Positions 1-7,937 of a stretch of 16,717 bases of DNA are shown one piece after another. The translations under genes were made by a program, and so were the position numbers. Origin of the DNA: Gammaproteobacteria bacterium UBA6968 (lineage in GTDB: Bacteria > Pseudomonadota > Gammaproteobacteria > Pseudomonadales > Azotimanducaceae); contig DJYW01000096.1 in assembly GCA_002450255.1 (NCBI GenBank), forward strand, positions 1-16,717. The letters are read 5' to 3'. How positions within the stretch are numbered: position 1 is the stretch's first letter; every line of letters begins with the position of its first letter. The notes below the pieces were generated by a model that saw only the letters and a list, made by a program, of their open reading frames with translations, did no database searches and was not told the origin of the DNA.

Positions 1-323
1 ATGGCCTTTCTTATGGCAGGGCTAGCGTGCGTCAGCGCACCGGTATGTGATTACTTGATAACCTTCGGTGCAGCGCTTTTTTTCCAGTTGAGGTGCGTGT
101 TGCACGCGCAACTGAAACATATTTCATACAAAAGCTTGCTAGATCGGAGTTTCCTAATCCCCTTTGGGTTACAATTCCTACTAATTTATGGAGCGTGGCC
201 AGAATTGAGCATTGCCACTCAGGCACCATGAGGAGTCAACCCGATCAGCTAACTAGCACGCGAGTTGACCTAGTCTGCGTCCTGTCTTCTGATCACAAGC
301 AAACCTGTTAATCGAGGAACCCA
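1..323. other. Leader / intergenic region upstream of glyA
   Basis: No convincing gene is visible in this stretch. A frame open from base 1 to 231 and a minus-strand frame at 32-229 encode low-complexity, family-free peptides. The region contains short inverted repeats at 27-40 (GTGCG, 4-base loop, CGCAC), 85-114, and GTCAAC/GTTGAC at 235-240 and 264-269. A TACAAT hexamer at 170-175 resembles a -10 box but has no good -35 at normal spacing. The glyA promoter probably lies here but cannot be placed firmly. The last bases carry the glyA ribosome binding site, GAGGA at 314-318. Confidence 0.6.
85..114. repeat. Nested inverted repeat (hairpin) in glyA leader
   Basis: CAGTTG (85-90) pairs with CAACTG (109-114). 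Inside them GCGTG (95-99) pairs with CACGC (103-107) around a TTG loop, leaving a 4/1 internal loop. A run of seven T lies just before the hairpin on the + strand instead of after it, so it does not look like an ordinary terminator in either direction. It could be a leader RNA structure, a protein site, or the end of an upstream transcript. The pairing is visible in the sequence; the function is unknown. Confidence 0.45.
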
Positions 324-1592
324 ATGTTTTCAGGATCCCAAACCATTGCCGGATTTGATGATGAGTTGATCTCTGCGCTAAATGCGGAAACGCGGCGTCA
401 GGAAGAGCATGTCGAATTGATCGCCTCAGAAAATTATGCCAGCCCTCGCGTCATGCAAGCTCAGGGTGGCGTGTTAACGAACAAGTACGCAGAAGGTTAT
501 CCGGGTAAGCGATACTATGGCGGTTGCGAACATGTTGATGAGGTCGAGGTGCTCGCGATAGAGCGTGCGAAAAAATTATTTGCGGCTGATTTCGCCAACG
601 TACAACCGCATTCAGGTTCACAAGCAAATGCAGCTGCATATTTAGCTTTGATGAATGCAGGTGACACAATTTTGGGCATGAGCTTGGCAGATGGCGGTCA
701 TTTAACCCATGGTGCGTCTGTAAATTTCTCAGGACAGATCTATAACGGGGTACAGTATGGGTTACATCCGGATACTGGCGAGATCGACTATGCCGAGGTC
801 GAACGACTCGCTATAGAGCATCGCCCTAAACTGATAACGGCCGGATTTTCTGCGTACTCCAGAATAGTCAATTGGCAGCGTTTCCGGGAGATAGCCGACA
901 AAGTAGGCGCTTACCTTCTCGTTGATATGGCTCACGTGGCAGGTTTGGTTGCTGCCGGCGTCTACCCTAGCCCGGTGCAAATTGCCGACGTAACCACATC
1001 GACAACTCATAAAACCCTGCGCGGTCCGCGCGGCGGCATCATCCTCGCTAAAGCGAATCCAGACATAGAAAAAAAGCTGAATTCCGCACTTTTTCCGGGT
1101 AGCCAAGGCGGGCCTTTGATGCATGTAATTGCTGCTAAGGCTGTGTGTTTCCAGGAAGCAATGGCGCCAGAATTCAAAGCTTATCAACAGCAGGTGGTTC
1201 AGAACGCCCGGACGATGGCCGAAGCCTTTATACATCGTGGCTACAACGTGGTTTCTAGTGGAACCGACAACCATCTGCTTCTGCTTGACCTGGTCGATAA
1301 GAACATAACGGGTAAAGCGGCGGACGCCGCGCTCGGCCGAGCCAATATTACGGTCAATAAAAATGCCGTGCCGAACGATCCACGCTCGCCTTTTGTCACC
1401 AGTGGCTTGCGCTTAGGGTCACCCGCGGCGACCACGCGTGGTTTTAAAGAAAAAGAGTTCGCAATTCTAACGGGTTGGATCTGTGATGTGCTGGACGATA
1501 TCGAAGATGATGCCAATATCGCGGCAGTGCAAGCGAAGGTTCTGCAGTTGTGCCGGGCATTTCCAGTTTACAGCCAACAATGTGGGCAGTAG
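324..1592 (+). CDS. glyA: Serine hydroxymethyltransferase
   Basis: This PLP enzyme interconverts serine plus tetrahydrofolate with glycine plus 5,10-methylene-tetrahydrofolate, the main cytoplasmic source of one-carbon units. The 422-residue product is close to the usual length of about 417. Family hallmarks include [10 protein letters not shown] (31-40), [17 protein letters not shown] (51-67), [14 protein letters not shown] (199-212) and the PLP-lysine motif [15 protein letters not shown], with the Schiff-base lysine at K230 (K229 in E. coli). The ATG is preceded by GAGGA with a 5-base spacer, which supports this start. It heads the operon and lies 12 bases before nrdR, a common pairing in gammaproteobacteria. 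Nothing is missing. Confidence 0.98.
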   Translation: MFSGSQTIAGFDDELISALNAETRRQEEHVELIASENYASPRVMQAQGGVLTNKYAEGYPGKRYYGGCEHVDEVEVLAIERAKKLFAADFANVQPHSGSQANAAAYLALMNAGDTILGMSLADGGHLTHGASVNFSGQIYNGVQYGLHPDTGEIDYAEVERLAIEHRPKLITAGFSAYSRIVNWQRFREIADKVGAYLLVDMAHVAGLVAAGVYPSPVQIADVTTSTTHKTLRGPRGGIILAKANPDIEKKLNSALFPGSQGGPLMHVIAAKAVCFQEAMAPEFKAYQQQVVQNARTMAEAFIHRGYNVVSSGTDNHLLLLDLVDKNITGKAADAALGRANITVNKNAVPNDPRSPFVTSGLRLGSPAATTRGFKEKEFAILTGWICDVLDDIEDDANIAAVQAKVLQLCRAFPVYSQQCGQ

Positions 1593-1604
1593 TCCAAGCA
1601 CGTT

Positions 1605-2072
1605 ATGTACTGTCCATTTTGTGGCGCTAGTGATACTAAAGTCATCGATTCCCGCTTCGTGGCCGACGCCAATGCAGTGCGTCGCCGTCGTGAATGTCTA
1701 AGCTGCGGAGAACGTCACAATACGTTTGAAAAAGCTGAACTAAGCATGCCTCGCTTGATCAAACGTGATGGTAGTCGCGAAGAATTCAGTGAGGACAAAT
1801 TGCGGTATGGTCTAGCTAAGGCGTTGGAAAAGCGGCCGGTGAGTGCCGACAGAATAGATGGCGCGGTGAATCAAATTATTCGGCGGCTTCGCGCCGGAGG
1901 AGAGCGCGAAATCGACTCGCTACGAGTTGGCGAAGAAGTCATGCACGAATTACGCTCCATGGACCCGGTCGCTTATGTCAGGTTTGCTTCCGTGTACCGA
2001 GACTTCCAAGATGTCAGTGAGTTTGCGGAAGAGATACGCCGTTTGGATGTCTTAGCCGATCAGCGCGGTTAG
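1605..2072 (+). CDS. nrdR: Transcriptional repressor NrdR
   Basis: NrdR is the nucleotide-sensing repressor of ribonucleotide reductase genes; it binds NrdR boxes upstream of nrd operons. The 155-residue protein has an N-terminal zinc ribbon with four cysteines (C3, C6, C31, C34; CPFCG and CLSCGERH), then the basic stretch RRRRE, then an ATP-cone domain from about residue 49 ([14 protein letters not shown]) to about 140. Length and motif order match the family fully. It starts 12 bases after glyA stops and ends 5 bases before ribD. No strong Shine-Dalgarno is visible, which suggests coupling to glyA translation. The zinc ribbon begins at residue 3, which fixes the start. Confidence 0.97.
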   Translation: MYCPFCGASDTKVIDSRFVADANAVRRRRECLSCGERHNTFEKAELSMPRLIKRDGSREEFSEDKLRYGLAKALEKRPVSADRIDGAVNQIIRRLRAGGEREIDSLRVGEEVMHELRSMDPVAYVRFASVYRDFQDVSEFAEEIRRLDVLADQRG

Positions 2073-2077
2073 CATCA

Positions 2078-3148
2078 ATGCACGCGGACTCCGTTTTCAT
2101 TAAAGCTGCGCTCGAGTTGGCGGAAAAAGGCCGCTTTACTTGCTCACCTAATCCTACTGTTGGCTGCATCATCGTGCGCAATGGCTTCGTTATCGGCCGT
2201 GGATGGCATAGTCAAGCTGGCCAAGCCCACGCCGAAGTCGGCGCGATTGCTGATGCGGGTGGTGATGTCAATGGTGCGACGGTTTACGTTACGCTTGAAC
2301 CCTGCGCCTTTGTCGGTAGAACGCCAGCTTGTGCGCAAACCTTAATCGATGCCCGGGTCGCTCGTGTGGTCATCGGCGCGTTGGACCCGCATCCGCAGGT
2401 TGCCGGCGCTGGTGTCAAAATGCTCGAAGCTGCTGGCATCGATGTAGAAGTCTTGGCATTGGCCGAAGCGCGCGCGTGCATCGCCGGCTTTGCATCCCGA
2501 TATCAACTTGGTCGGCCTTTGGTAAGACTGAAAACCGGCACCAGTTTGGATGGTGCCGTCGCTATGGCCTCTGGCGAGAGTCAGTGGATAACCAGCGCCC
2601 CTGCTCGCGAGGATGTTCAGTATTGGCGAGCCCGTAGCGATGCGGTGCTTACCGGTGTAGGTAGCGTTTTGGCTGATAATCCGCGGCTTACGGTTCGCGA
2701 CCCCAATTATTTGCCCTGTCGTCCGCCCCTGCGAGTCGTTTTAGATTCGAACTTGCGCACATCGTCAGAAGCTCATCTCGTTAGCGATGGTGGATCGACG
2801 TTGCTTATGCATACAGTGTTAGACAGGGCTATCCACTATCCAGCTAATGTTGAGTGCGTTGCAATGGCCGGTGCACGACCGCAGCTTAGAGAGGTGCTCG
2901 ATGAGCTAGGCCGTCGTGAGATCAATGAAGTGCTAGTGGAAGCTGGTCCCGGCTTAATCGGCGGTTTTTTGCAGGAAGGCCTGTGGGACGAGTGGATTTG
3001 TTATATTGCGCCCAAGGTACTTGGCAGCGCAACCCAGCGTGTGGCCGACTTTGCGATAGAAAAGCTGGCCGCTGCGCCAACGGTGCGCATTAGCGATATA
3101 CAGATGATTGATTCTGACCTTCGTCTGATTATTAAACCGGCGAGATAA
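2078..3148 (+). CDS. ribD: Bifunctional riboflavin biosynthesis protein RibD (deaminase/reductase)
   Basis: RibD carries out the second and third steps of the riboflavin pathway: deamination of the pyrimidine made by GTP cyclohydrolase II, then NADPH-dependent reduction of the ribosyl side chain. The 356-residue protein has both domains. The N-terminal deaminase has PNPTVGC (24-30), the zinc ligands H51 (HAE), C76 (LEPC) and C85 (TPAC), and catalytic E53. The reductase domain starts near residue 145 (RPLVRLKTGTSLDG) and includes SQWITS, GVGSVLADNPRLTVR and the closing LVEAGPGLIGGFL. The usual PC-x-H-x-GRTPPC motif reads PCAFVGRTPAC here. It sits 5 bases after nrdR and 7 before nusB. The usual ribE, ribBA and ribH genes between ribD and nusB are absent. 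Confidence 0.97.
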   Translation: MHADSVFIKAALELAEKGRFTCSPNPTVGCIIVRNGFVIGRGWHSQAGQAHAEVGAIADAGGDVNGATVYVTLEPCAFVGRTPACAQTLIDARVARVVIGALDPHPQVAGAGVKMLEAAGIDVEVLALAEARACIAGFASRYQLGRPLVRLKTGTSLDGAVAMASGESQWITSAPAREDVQYWRARSDAVLTGVGSVLADNPRLTVRDPNYLPCRPPLRVVLDSNLRTSSEAHLVSDGGSTLLMHTVLDRAIHYPANVECVAMAGARPQLREVLDELGRREINEVLVEAGPGLIGGFLQEGLWDEWICYIAPKVLGSATQRVADFAIEKLAAAPTVRISDIQMIDSDLRLIIKPAR

Positions 3149-3155
3149 AAAGACG

Positions 3156-3617
3156 ATGGGCGAATTAGAGGCAAACCAGACAAAGCTAAATATCGGCGCA
3201 CGCAAAAAAGCTCGTCGCGCTCTAGTTCAGGCTGCTTATCAATGGCAAGTCAATCAAAGTCCGGTTGATGAGCTTATTGCGGAATTTGCCGAGTCGTCGC
3301 TAAACCATGCAGACACTGAATTTTTTGCTGCCATAATTCGCGCGGTCATTGCCGCAACCAGCGAGCTTGACGCGCTTATTGCACCGCTTTTAGACCGCCC
3401 CATAAAGCAACTTGACTTAGTCGAACGGGGCATCCTTCGCGTCGCGGCTGTCGAGTTAAAAAATCGCATCGATGTGCCGTACCGAGTCGTTATTGACGAA
3501 TACGTTGAACTGACGAAACGGTTTGGCGCCCAAGACGCGTACCGCTTTGTTAATGGCGTATTAGATAAGTTAGCAGCCGACTTGCGTCGCGTCGAAGTCG
3601 CGGCAGACACCCGGTAG
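3156..3617 (+). CDS. nusB: Transcription antitermination protein NusB
   Basis: NusB is a small all-helical RNA-binding protein that, with NusE (ribosomal protein S10), binds boxA in rRNA leaders and drives antitermination. The 153-residue product has the conserved basic N-terminus (ARKKARRALVQAAYQWQ, 15-31), the central VERGILRVAAVEL (89-101), IDEYVELTKRFG (113-124) and the C-terminal FVNGVLDKLA (131-140). Length is typical apart from a short N-terminal extension of about 13 residues. It is 7 bases after ribD and 1 base before the thiL start codon, so it is part of the same transcript. The position directly before thiL is conserved in gammaproteobacteria. Confidence 0.96.
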   Translation: MGELEANQTKLNIGARKKARRALVQAAYQWQVNQSPVDELIAEFAESSLNHADTEFFAAIIRAVIAATSELDALIAPLLDRPIKQLDLVERGILRVAAVELKNRIDVPYRVVIDEYVELTKRFGAQDAYRFVNGVLDKLAADLRRVEVAADTR

Positions 3618-3618
3618 C

Positions 3619-4563
3619 GTGGACGAATTTCATCTTATCAAGCAAATCGTTGAGGCGCTTGGTGGCCACCAACGAAATAAATGGGTGGCGCTAGGTCCCG
3701 GGGACGACGCTGCTATTATCGACGCCGAGGCAGACACGCAGCAAGTCGCTTCCATCGATACGCTCTTGGCAGGCGTGCATTTCCCAGAGCATGCGCCGCC
3801 TACCCTCATTGGTTATCGCGCATTGATGGTCGCTTTGTCGGACCTCGCGGCAATGGCGGCAGCACCGCGGTATTGTTTGGTGTCGCTCACTCTGCCGGCG
3901 GATCTTTTTGCCGATTCCAGCGCCCGCCCTTTATCCGGCACGGAGTGGGTGGCCCAACTTGCTCATGGCATGGGCGAAGCCGCCGAATCCTGTCAGACCG
4001 CCATCTGCGGCGGTAATCTTAGTCAAGGGCCGCTGAGTATTACGGTTAGTGTTCATGGCGTTGTAGATAAAAGTAAGTGGGTTGGCAGATCCGGCGCGTG
4101 CCCTGGAGATGTGGTTTATCTAAGCGGACCCTTGGGTGGTGCAGCAGCCTGCGTCAGACAACAGCATTTTGAAGTTAATCCCGGGCAGGCATTAGATGAT
4201 GTGCAGGAGGCCTATTTTCACCCCAAGGCTCGCTTTGACTGGCGTGAGCGTTTGATTGCTAATGCTAGTGCGGCTATCGATGTCTCTGATGGTTTGTTAC
4301 AGGATTTGGGTCATGTACTCGACGCGAGTCGGTGCGGCGCGAATCTGGACGTAGCACAGGTTCCAATAGCCCGCGGTGCCTCTCTGCATGACGCTTTGAG
4401 TGGCGGCGATGATTATCAGATTTTATTCACTGCTGGTTGCGATGTGCCTGGTGCCATTCCGATAGGGAAGATTGTTGCCGGCTCTGAGATGACTTTAGAC
4501 GGTACGCCCTTACACGCTTATCCGGGACTCGAGCAATATGGCTACCAACACTTCAAAACTTAG
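3619..4563 (+). CDS. thiL: Thiamine-monophosphate kinase
   Basis: ThiL phosphorylates thiamine monophosphate with ATP to give thiamine pyrophosphate, the last step of cofactor synthesis. The start is GTG, one base after the nusB stop; the N-terminus MDEFHLIKQI matches the family, so this start is well supported. Motifs in order: GPGDDAA (26-32), SIDTLLAGVHF (45-55), SDLAAMAA (74-81), GGNLSQGPLSI (131-141), IDVSDGLLQDLG (220-231), SGGDDYQILF (261-270) and the terminal GYQHF. Length (314) is normal. Two conserved acidic motifs differ: the usual GGDT reads GGNL, with N133 in place of a metal-binding Asp, and GGEDYELLF reads GGDDYQILF. The protein is otherwise intact and probably active. The end overlaps pgpA by 26 bases. 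Confidence 0.95.
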   Translation: MDEFHLIKQIVEALGGHQRNKWVALGPGDDAAIIDAEADTQQVASIDTLLAGVHFPEHAPPTLIGYRALMVALSDLAAMAAAPRYCLVSLTLPADLFADSSARPLSGTEWVAQLAHGMGEAAESCQTAICGGNLSQGPLSITVSVHGVVDKSKWVGRSGACPGDVVYLSGPLGGAAACVRQQHFEVNPGQALDDVQEAYFHPKARFDWRERLIANASAAIDVSDGLLQDLGHVLDASRCGANLDVAQVPIARGASLHDALSGGDDYQILFTAGCDVPGAIPIGKIVAGSEMTLDGTPLHAYPGLEQYGYQHFKT

Positions 4564-5029
4564 CTTAAGTCAGCTTGGCCAAGGTGATGTGTTTTGGGCG
4601 ACCGGTTTCGGCCTGGGCTTCTTGCGCCCGGCGCCTGGCACGTGGGGATCGCTCGGCGCTGTGTTGTTATGGTTGCTGTGGCCCGCATCAGCCTCGTTAA
4701 GTGTGCAGGTGACCTTAACTTTGGCGTATACCGGGTTCAGCATTTGGATGGTTGCTCGCCTGATGCAAAGGCTAGGGGTGCAGGATGAGCCGCAGATTGT
4801 TGCTGATGAAATAGCCGGTATGTGGGCTGCGCTGTGCTTCGTTGAAGCGGAGGCACTGCAAATCGCGGTGGCTTTCGGACTGTTTCGCCTGCTAGATATT
4901 GCTAAACCTTGGCCTATTGGTTGGCTGGATCGACGCTATAAAAACAGTTTTGGTGTGATGGCTGACGATGTTTTGGCGGGCTTGGTTGCTGGCGCGGTGA
5001 CGATGCTTTGTCTCCGTTTGATCGGCTAA
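4538..5029 (+). CDS. pgpA: Phosphatidylglycerophosphatase A
   Basis: PgpA is an inner-membrane enzyme that removes the phosphate from phosphatidylglycerol phosphate to make phosphatidylglycerol. The 163-residue protein has the family signatures ATGFGLGFLRPAPGTWGSLG (21-40), VADEIAGMWAAL and GVMADDVLAGLVAG, with several hydrophobic membrane segments including one at about 40-65 and one near the C-terminus. The ATG lies inside thiL, giving a 26-base overlap; the segment before the GTWGS motif has the usual length, which supports this start. The gene is last in the operon and converges on ispA with 9 bases between the two stop codons. Confidence 0.95.
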   Translation: MATNTSKLSLSQLGQGDVFWATGFGLGFLRPAPGTWGSLGAVLLWLLWPASASLSVQVTLTLAYTGFSIWMVARLMQRLGVQDEPQIVADEIAGMWAALCFVEAEALQIAVAFGLFRLLDIAKPWPIGWLDRRYKNSFGVMADDVLAGLVAGAVTMLCLRLIG

Positions 5030-5047
5030 CTAGAATAGTTAGTGATC
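5020..5047. repeat. Inverted repeat spanning both stop codons of pgpA and ispA
   Basis: CTAACTA (5026-5032), loop GAA, TAGTTAG (5036-5042) is a perfect 7-base stem. Flanking GATC at 5020-5023 and 5044-5047 extends it, with a possible G-U pair at 5025/5043 and one bulged base. The TAA stop of pgpA (5027-5029) and the TAA stop of ispA (complement of 5039-5041) occupy symmetric positions in the stem. Neither strand has a following U-tract, so it is not a classic intrinsic terminator. It could still end or protect the 3' ends of both convergent transcripts. Part of the symmetry follows from two facing TAA codons. Confidence 0.55.
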
Positions 5048-5953
5048 GCGTCGAACAGCCTTGCGTGCCAGTGCTTCCAAAGTCCGTGTCTGTAGCGCGC
5101 TCGCCGTCAGCGCTTTTAAGCCAGCCTCAAGTAGCGTTTCGGCATACTGTTTGGCTTCGTCGACGCCCATCAGGGTGACGAAAGTCGACTTGTGATTGAG
5201 TACGTCAGAACCTGCGGGCTTGCCTAGAACGCTGGTTGATGCGGTGGCGTCTAGAACATCATCCATTACCTGGAAAGCAAGACCGATGGTTCGCCCCGTC
5301 TGTCGCATTAGTTGGTATTCGGGTGTCGCTGCTGATTTATCCGCGCAAATCGCGCCCATGGTTAGCGCGCCTTGAATAAGCGCCCCGGTTTTTGCCGCAT
5401 GTAGGGATTTTAATTCTTCCAGACTAAGCGCTCGTCCTTCCGAGTTCATGTCCATGCATTGGCCGCCCGCCATGCCCTGCCAACCGCTGGCCTGCGCTAG
5501 CTCCGCGACCAACGCGCTCCGCTGCGACGACGAATTGGTCTGATCGCCAGCAAGTAGTTGAAACGCAAAAGTTTGTAAGCCGTCGCCAGCAATAATTGCG
5601 GTCGCCTCACCAAACTCGACATGGTTGGCTGGCTTGCCGTGACGAATGGCGTCATTGTCCATGGCCGGTAAATCATCGTGCACCAGCGAATAGGCGTGTA
5701 TACACTCAATAGCAATGCTGGCCGCAACGGCATGCTCTGGTTTACCGCCGCAGCTATGACAGGCTGCTCTCAGCAGCATTGGCCGCATGCGTTTGCCTCC
5801 GCCGAGCACTGCGTAACGCATTGCGTCAACTAGTGGCTGAGCAATAGGCGACTGGTTTGGCAGGCTCTTTATCAAATCGGCATCGATAGCCGCCTTAAGT
5901 GCGGCGAGGTCAGCATTTTCTAAACCTGTTTCGATACTAGTCGTCGGCGTCAT
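5039..5953 (-). CDS. ispA: (2E,6E)-Farnesyl diphosphate synthase
   Basis: This prenyltransferase condenses isopentenyl diphosphate with dimethylallyl and geranyl diphosphate to give the C15 precursor of quinones and undecaprenyl phosphate. The start chosen gives 304 residues, near the family norm. An in-frame upstream start at 5977 would add 8 residues and push further into xseB, so it is less likely. Motifs: GGGKRMRP (51-58), the first Asp-rich motif DDLPAMD (93-99) with Tyr five residues before it (Y88) and the two-residue insertion typical of bacterial farnesyl synthases, HGKPANH, and the second Asp-rich motif FQVMDDVLD (227-235). It overlaps the end of xseB by 17 bases. dxs, which commonly follows ispA, is absent; pgpA faces it instead. 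Confidence 0.96.
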   Translation of the reverse strand: MTPTTSIETGLENADLAALKAAIDADLIKSLPNQSPIAQPLVDAMRYAVLGGGKRMRPMLLRAACHSCGGKPEHAVAASIAIECIHAYSLVHDDLPAMDNDAIRHGKPANHVEFGEATAIIAGDGLQTFAFQLLAGDQTNSSSQRSALVAELAQASGWQGMAGGQCMDMNSEGRALSLEELKSLHAAKTGALIQGALTMGAICADKSAATPEYQLMRQTGRTIGLAFQVMDDVLDATASTSVLGKPAGSDVLNHKSTFVTLMGVDEAKQYAETLLEAGLKALTASALQTRTLEALARKAVRRDH

Positions 5954-6185
5954 TGGCGACCGGCTCCAGGGTCCCATCTTCAGTCAGCTTTTGGACCTTT
6001 AGCTCGGCGTCGCGCAACATGGTTTGGCATTGCCGGGTTAACGCAACACCGCGTTCAAACGCTTGCAGTGATTCGTCTAAAGTTAGATTGCCGTTTTCCA
6101 TTTTCGTAACCAGCGCCTCGAGCTCAGCAAGTGCCGCCTCAAAGTCGACGGCGTCATCCGCAGTTTTTGATTTTGCTTTTGTCAT
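5937..6185 (-). CDS. xseB: Exodeoxyribonuclease VII small subunit
   Basis: XseB is the small helical subunit that associates in several copies with XseA to form exonuclease VII, which degrades single-stranded DNA from both ends. The 82-residue product is of normal length. The conserved core is [18 protein letters not shown] (15-32), [20 protein letters not shown] (34-53) and the C-terminal amphipathic helix with KVQKL. The N-terminus is Lys-rich and the C-terminus acidic (DADD). No strong ribosome binding site is visible before the ATG. The gene overlaps ispA by 17 bases and starts 73 bases after the esterase gene stops on the same strand, so read-through from upstream is possible. Confidence 0.94.
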   Translation of the reverse strand: MTKAKSKTADDAVDFEAALAELEALVTKMENGNLTLDESLQAFERGVALTRQCQTMLRDAELKVQKLTEDGTLEPVANDADD

Positions 6186-6258
6186 GACGGCAAAGTAGCA
6201 AGTCCTTGTAAGTGTGTGAAGCCAAATCTTTCGTTGGTAGGTCGTCTTGCTTGTGGCG

Positions 6259-7929
6259 CTACTCGTCCTCCTCTAACAGATCGAGTTTTTCGCGTCTTGC
6301 GCCTTCAAGTATCACCGGCGGAACGTTGAGTTCCAAGGTTGTCTGATCTGTGCGGGTATAGCGAGGCCAGTCCGGAAGGTCCGAGTCGTTAGGGTCACCG
6401 GTTTTTGCAAAGTTCGTCCAGTAACGGCTCATAAGATTAGCTAAAGTTGCATCAGCGCTTGTCCAGGCTACGCTGGGTTGCCCTATGTTATTGAAGACAA
6501 AAGCCAGATCGCCGGAGTGGTACGCACCGGCACTGCGAGGTCCACCCGGCAGCGAAATCTCTGGCTGGTCGTCCAGGTAAATTGGATAGGCCGGCGGAAC
6601 GTGAGTCATAAAGTAAAGATAAGTGGGCATTTCCGCCGCATCATTGAACCCGGCCCAGCTGCGCATGCTAAGCGCCATAAACTCATCGGTGAAGATGGCG
6701 TGTTGAGCGGCACCCGGTGAGCGCGTTAGTGCCTCTGCATATGCTGCCTTAAGTGCGTCGCTTCTACCCGGATAACGTTGCGCTAACCAGTCGTCGAATG
6801 CGTTTGCGGACAATGCGTTGTTTACTGGAAACAGCATAAAGCCTTCGTTGGCGGTCGATCCCAGCACGGTGGGTAAATGCAATTGGCGCCCCTCCCGAAA
6901 AGTTTGTACGGGAGGTTCTGGTAGTACATAGCCATCGACAACGATGCGACTGCTTAGCGCCCAACCACTGGCACCGACCGCGCCGAGAATGTCCTGATTG
7001 TCTAAGCGCCTTAAATCATCGGCGGTTGGGCTTTCTGTTTCGGGTAATAACCTGTTGATTAGTTCTCGGCCACGCTCCTGGCCATTCGCGTCGTAGCTAA
7101 AATTATTGAAGCAAGCGGCTGATTGTCCGATGACTTTATGAAACAGGCCGCTACTCAACGGAGAAGTTAGGAGGGCGCAGACGCTGCTGGATCCGGCGGA
7201 TTGACCAAAAATCGTGACGTTCTCGGGATCGCCGCCGAATTTGGCGATGTTGCTTTGCACCCAATGTAGTGCCGCCAGTTTGTCCATAAGGCCGTAATTG
7301 CCGGCAGCATTATGTTCAGATTCGGCGGCCAGAGCCGGGTGAGCTAAAAATCCCCACGGCCCTAAGCGATAGTTGATGGTGACCACAACGACGCCTAATT
7401 CCGCTAAGGCAGTGCCATCAAACAGGTCGACATGACCAAAGCCTCCGGTATGGGCGCCGCCATGAAACCAGACCATGACGGGCCTTTTCGGCTCGGCTGT
7501 GTCTTGTGCCCAAACATTCAAATAGAGGCAATCTTCACTGCGAGGGAATTCGCCGCGAGTCCAAACAAAGGCGTCGTCGCTATAGGCTTGCCAGCATGCT
7601 GCTCCAGGTTGTGTTGCATCACGGACGCCGGCCCACGGCTGTGCAGGCTCAGGCGGACGCCAACGCAAGTGACCGACCGGCGGCCTGGCAAATGGCAGGC
7701 CTTTAAATGCGCGAATAGTTTGTTGTGATTTAGCCCAGTAGCCTTCGGCCCGGCCTTGTTCAGTCTCTATTATTGGTGCATGCATCGTGGTTTCCGTCGC
7801 ACTGTCTGTTGATGGGTGATCACAGCTTGACAAATAAGCTGCCACACAAAGCAAGCACAGCAGTTGTGCCAAGCGCCGCTGCCAATAGGCTATAGGCTGA
7901 GGGGTCCCCTTCGATGTATCACTGTGCAT
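6259..7929 (-). CDS. Type-B carboxylesterase, predicted lipoprotein
   Basis: This is a member of the carboxylesterase type-B (alpha/beta hydrolase) family, which hydrolyses carboxylic esters; the substrate is unknown. The start chosen gives 556 residues and begins 8 bases after the ligase stop; an upstream in-frame start at 8043 would overlap the ligase by over 100 bases and add an unlikely Arg-rich tail. The N-terminus has a basic region (RR at 18-19), a hydrophobic stretch (about 20-33) and a lipobox LSSC with the lipidated Cys at 36, followed by Asp. Catalytic parts visible: oxyanion-hole HGG (156-158), nucleophile S244 in GQSAG, acid E362 in STANEG and H471 in GAYHSGD, in the order typical of the family. 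[10 protein letters not shown] (131-140) is another family signature. It is likely co-transcribed with the upstream ligase gene. Confidence 0.9.
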   Translation of the reverse strand: MHSDTSKGTPQPIAYWQRRLAQLLCLLCVAAYLSSCDHPSTDSATETTMHAPIIETEQGRAEGYWAKSQQTIRAFKGLPFARPPVGHLRWRPPEPAQPWAGVRDATQPGAACWQAYSDDAFVWTRGEFPRSEDCLYLNVWAQDTAEPKRPVMVWFHGGAHTGGFGHVDLFDGTALAELGVVVVTINYRLGPWGFLAHPALAAESEHNAAGNYGLMDKLAALHWVQSNIAKFGGDPENVTIFGQSAGSSSVCALLTSPLSSGLFHKVIGQSAACFNNFSYDANGQERGRELINRLLPETESPTADDLRRLDNQDILGAVGASGWALSSRIVVDGYVLPEPPVQTFREGRQLHLPTVLGSTANEGFMLFPVNNALSANAFDDWLAQRYPGRSDALKAAYAEALTRSPGAAQHAIFTDEFMALSMRSWAGFNDAAEMPTYLYFMTHVPPAYPIYLDDQPEISLPGGPRSAGAYHSGDLAFVFNNIGQPSVAWTSADATLANLMSRYWTNFAKTGDPNDSDLPDWPRYTRTDQTTLELNVPPVILEGARREKLDLLEEDE

Positions 7930-7937
7930 ACCACGAC

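Noticed and set aside
1..231. Open frame of 76 codons beginning at base 1
   Set aside because: It has no family features and no visible ribosome binding site, and it lies in a region with hairpins; it may simply be chance or the edge of unseen sequence.
762..1274. Long minus-strand open frame of 170 codons inside glyA
   Set aside because: It lies wholly antisense to a clearly conserved enzyme and shows no family motif, so it is a shadow frame.
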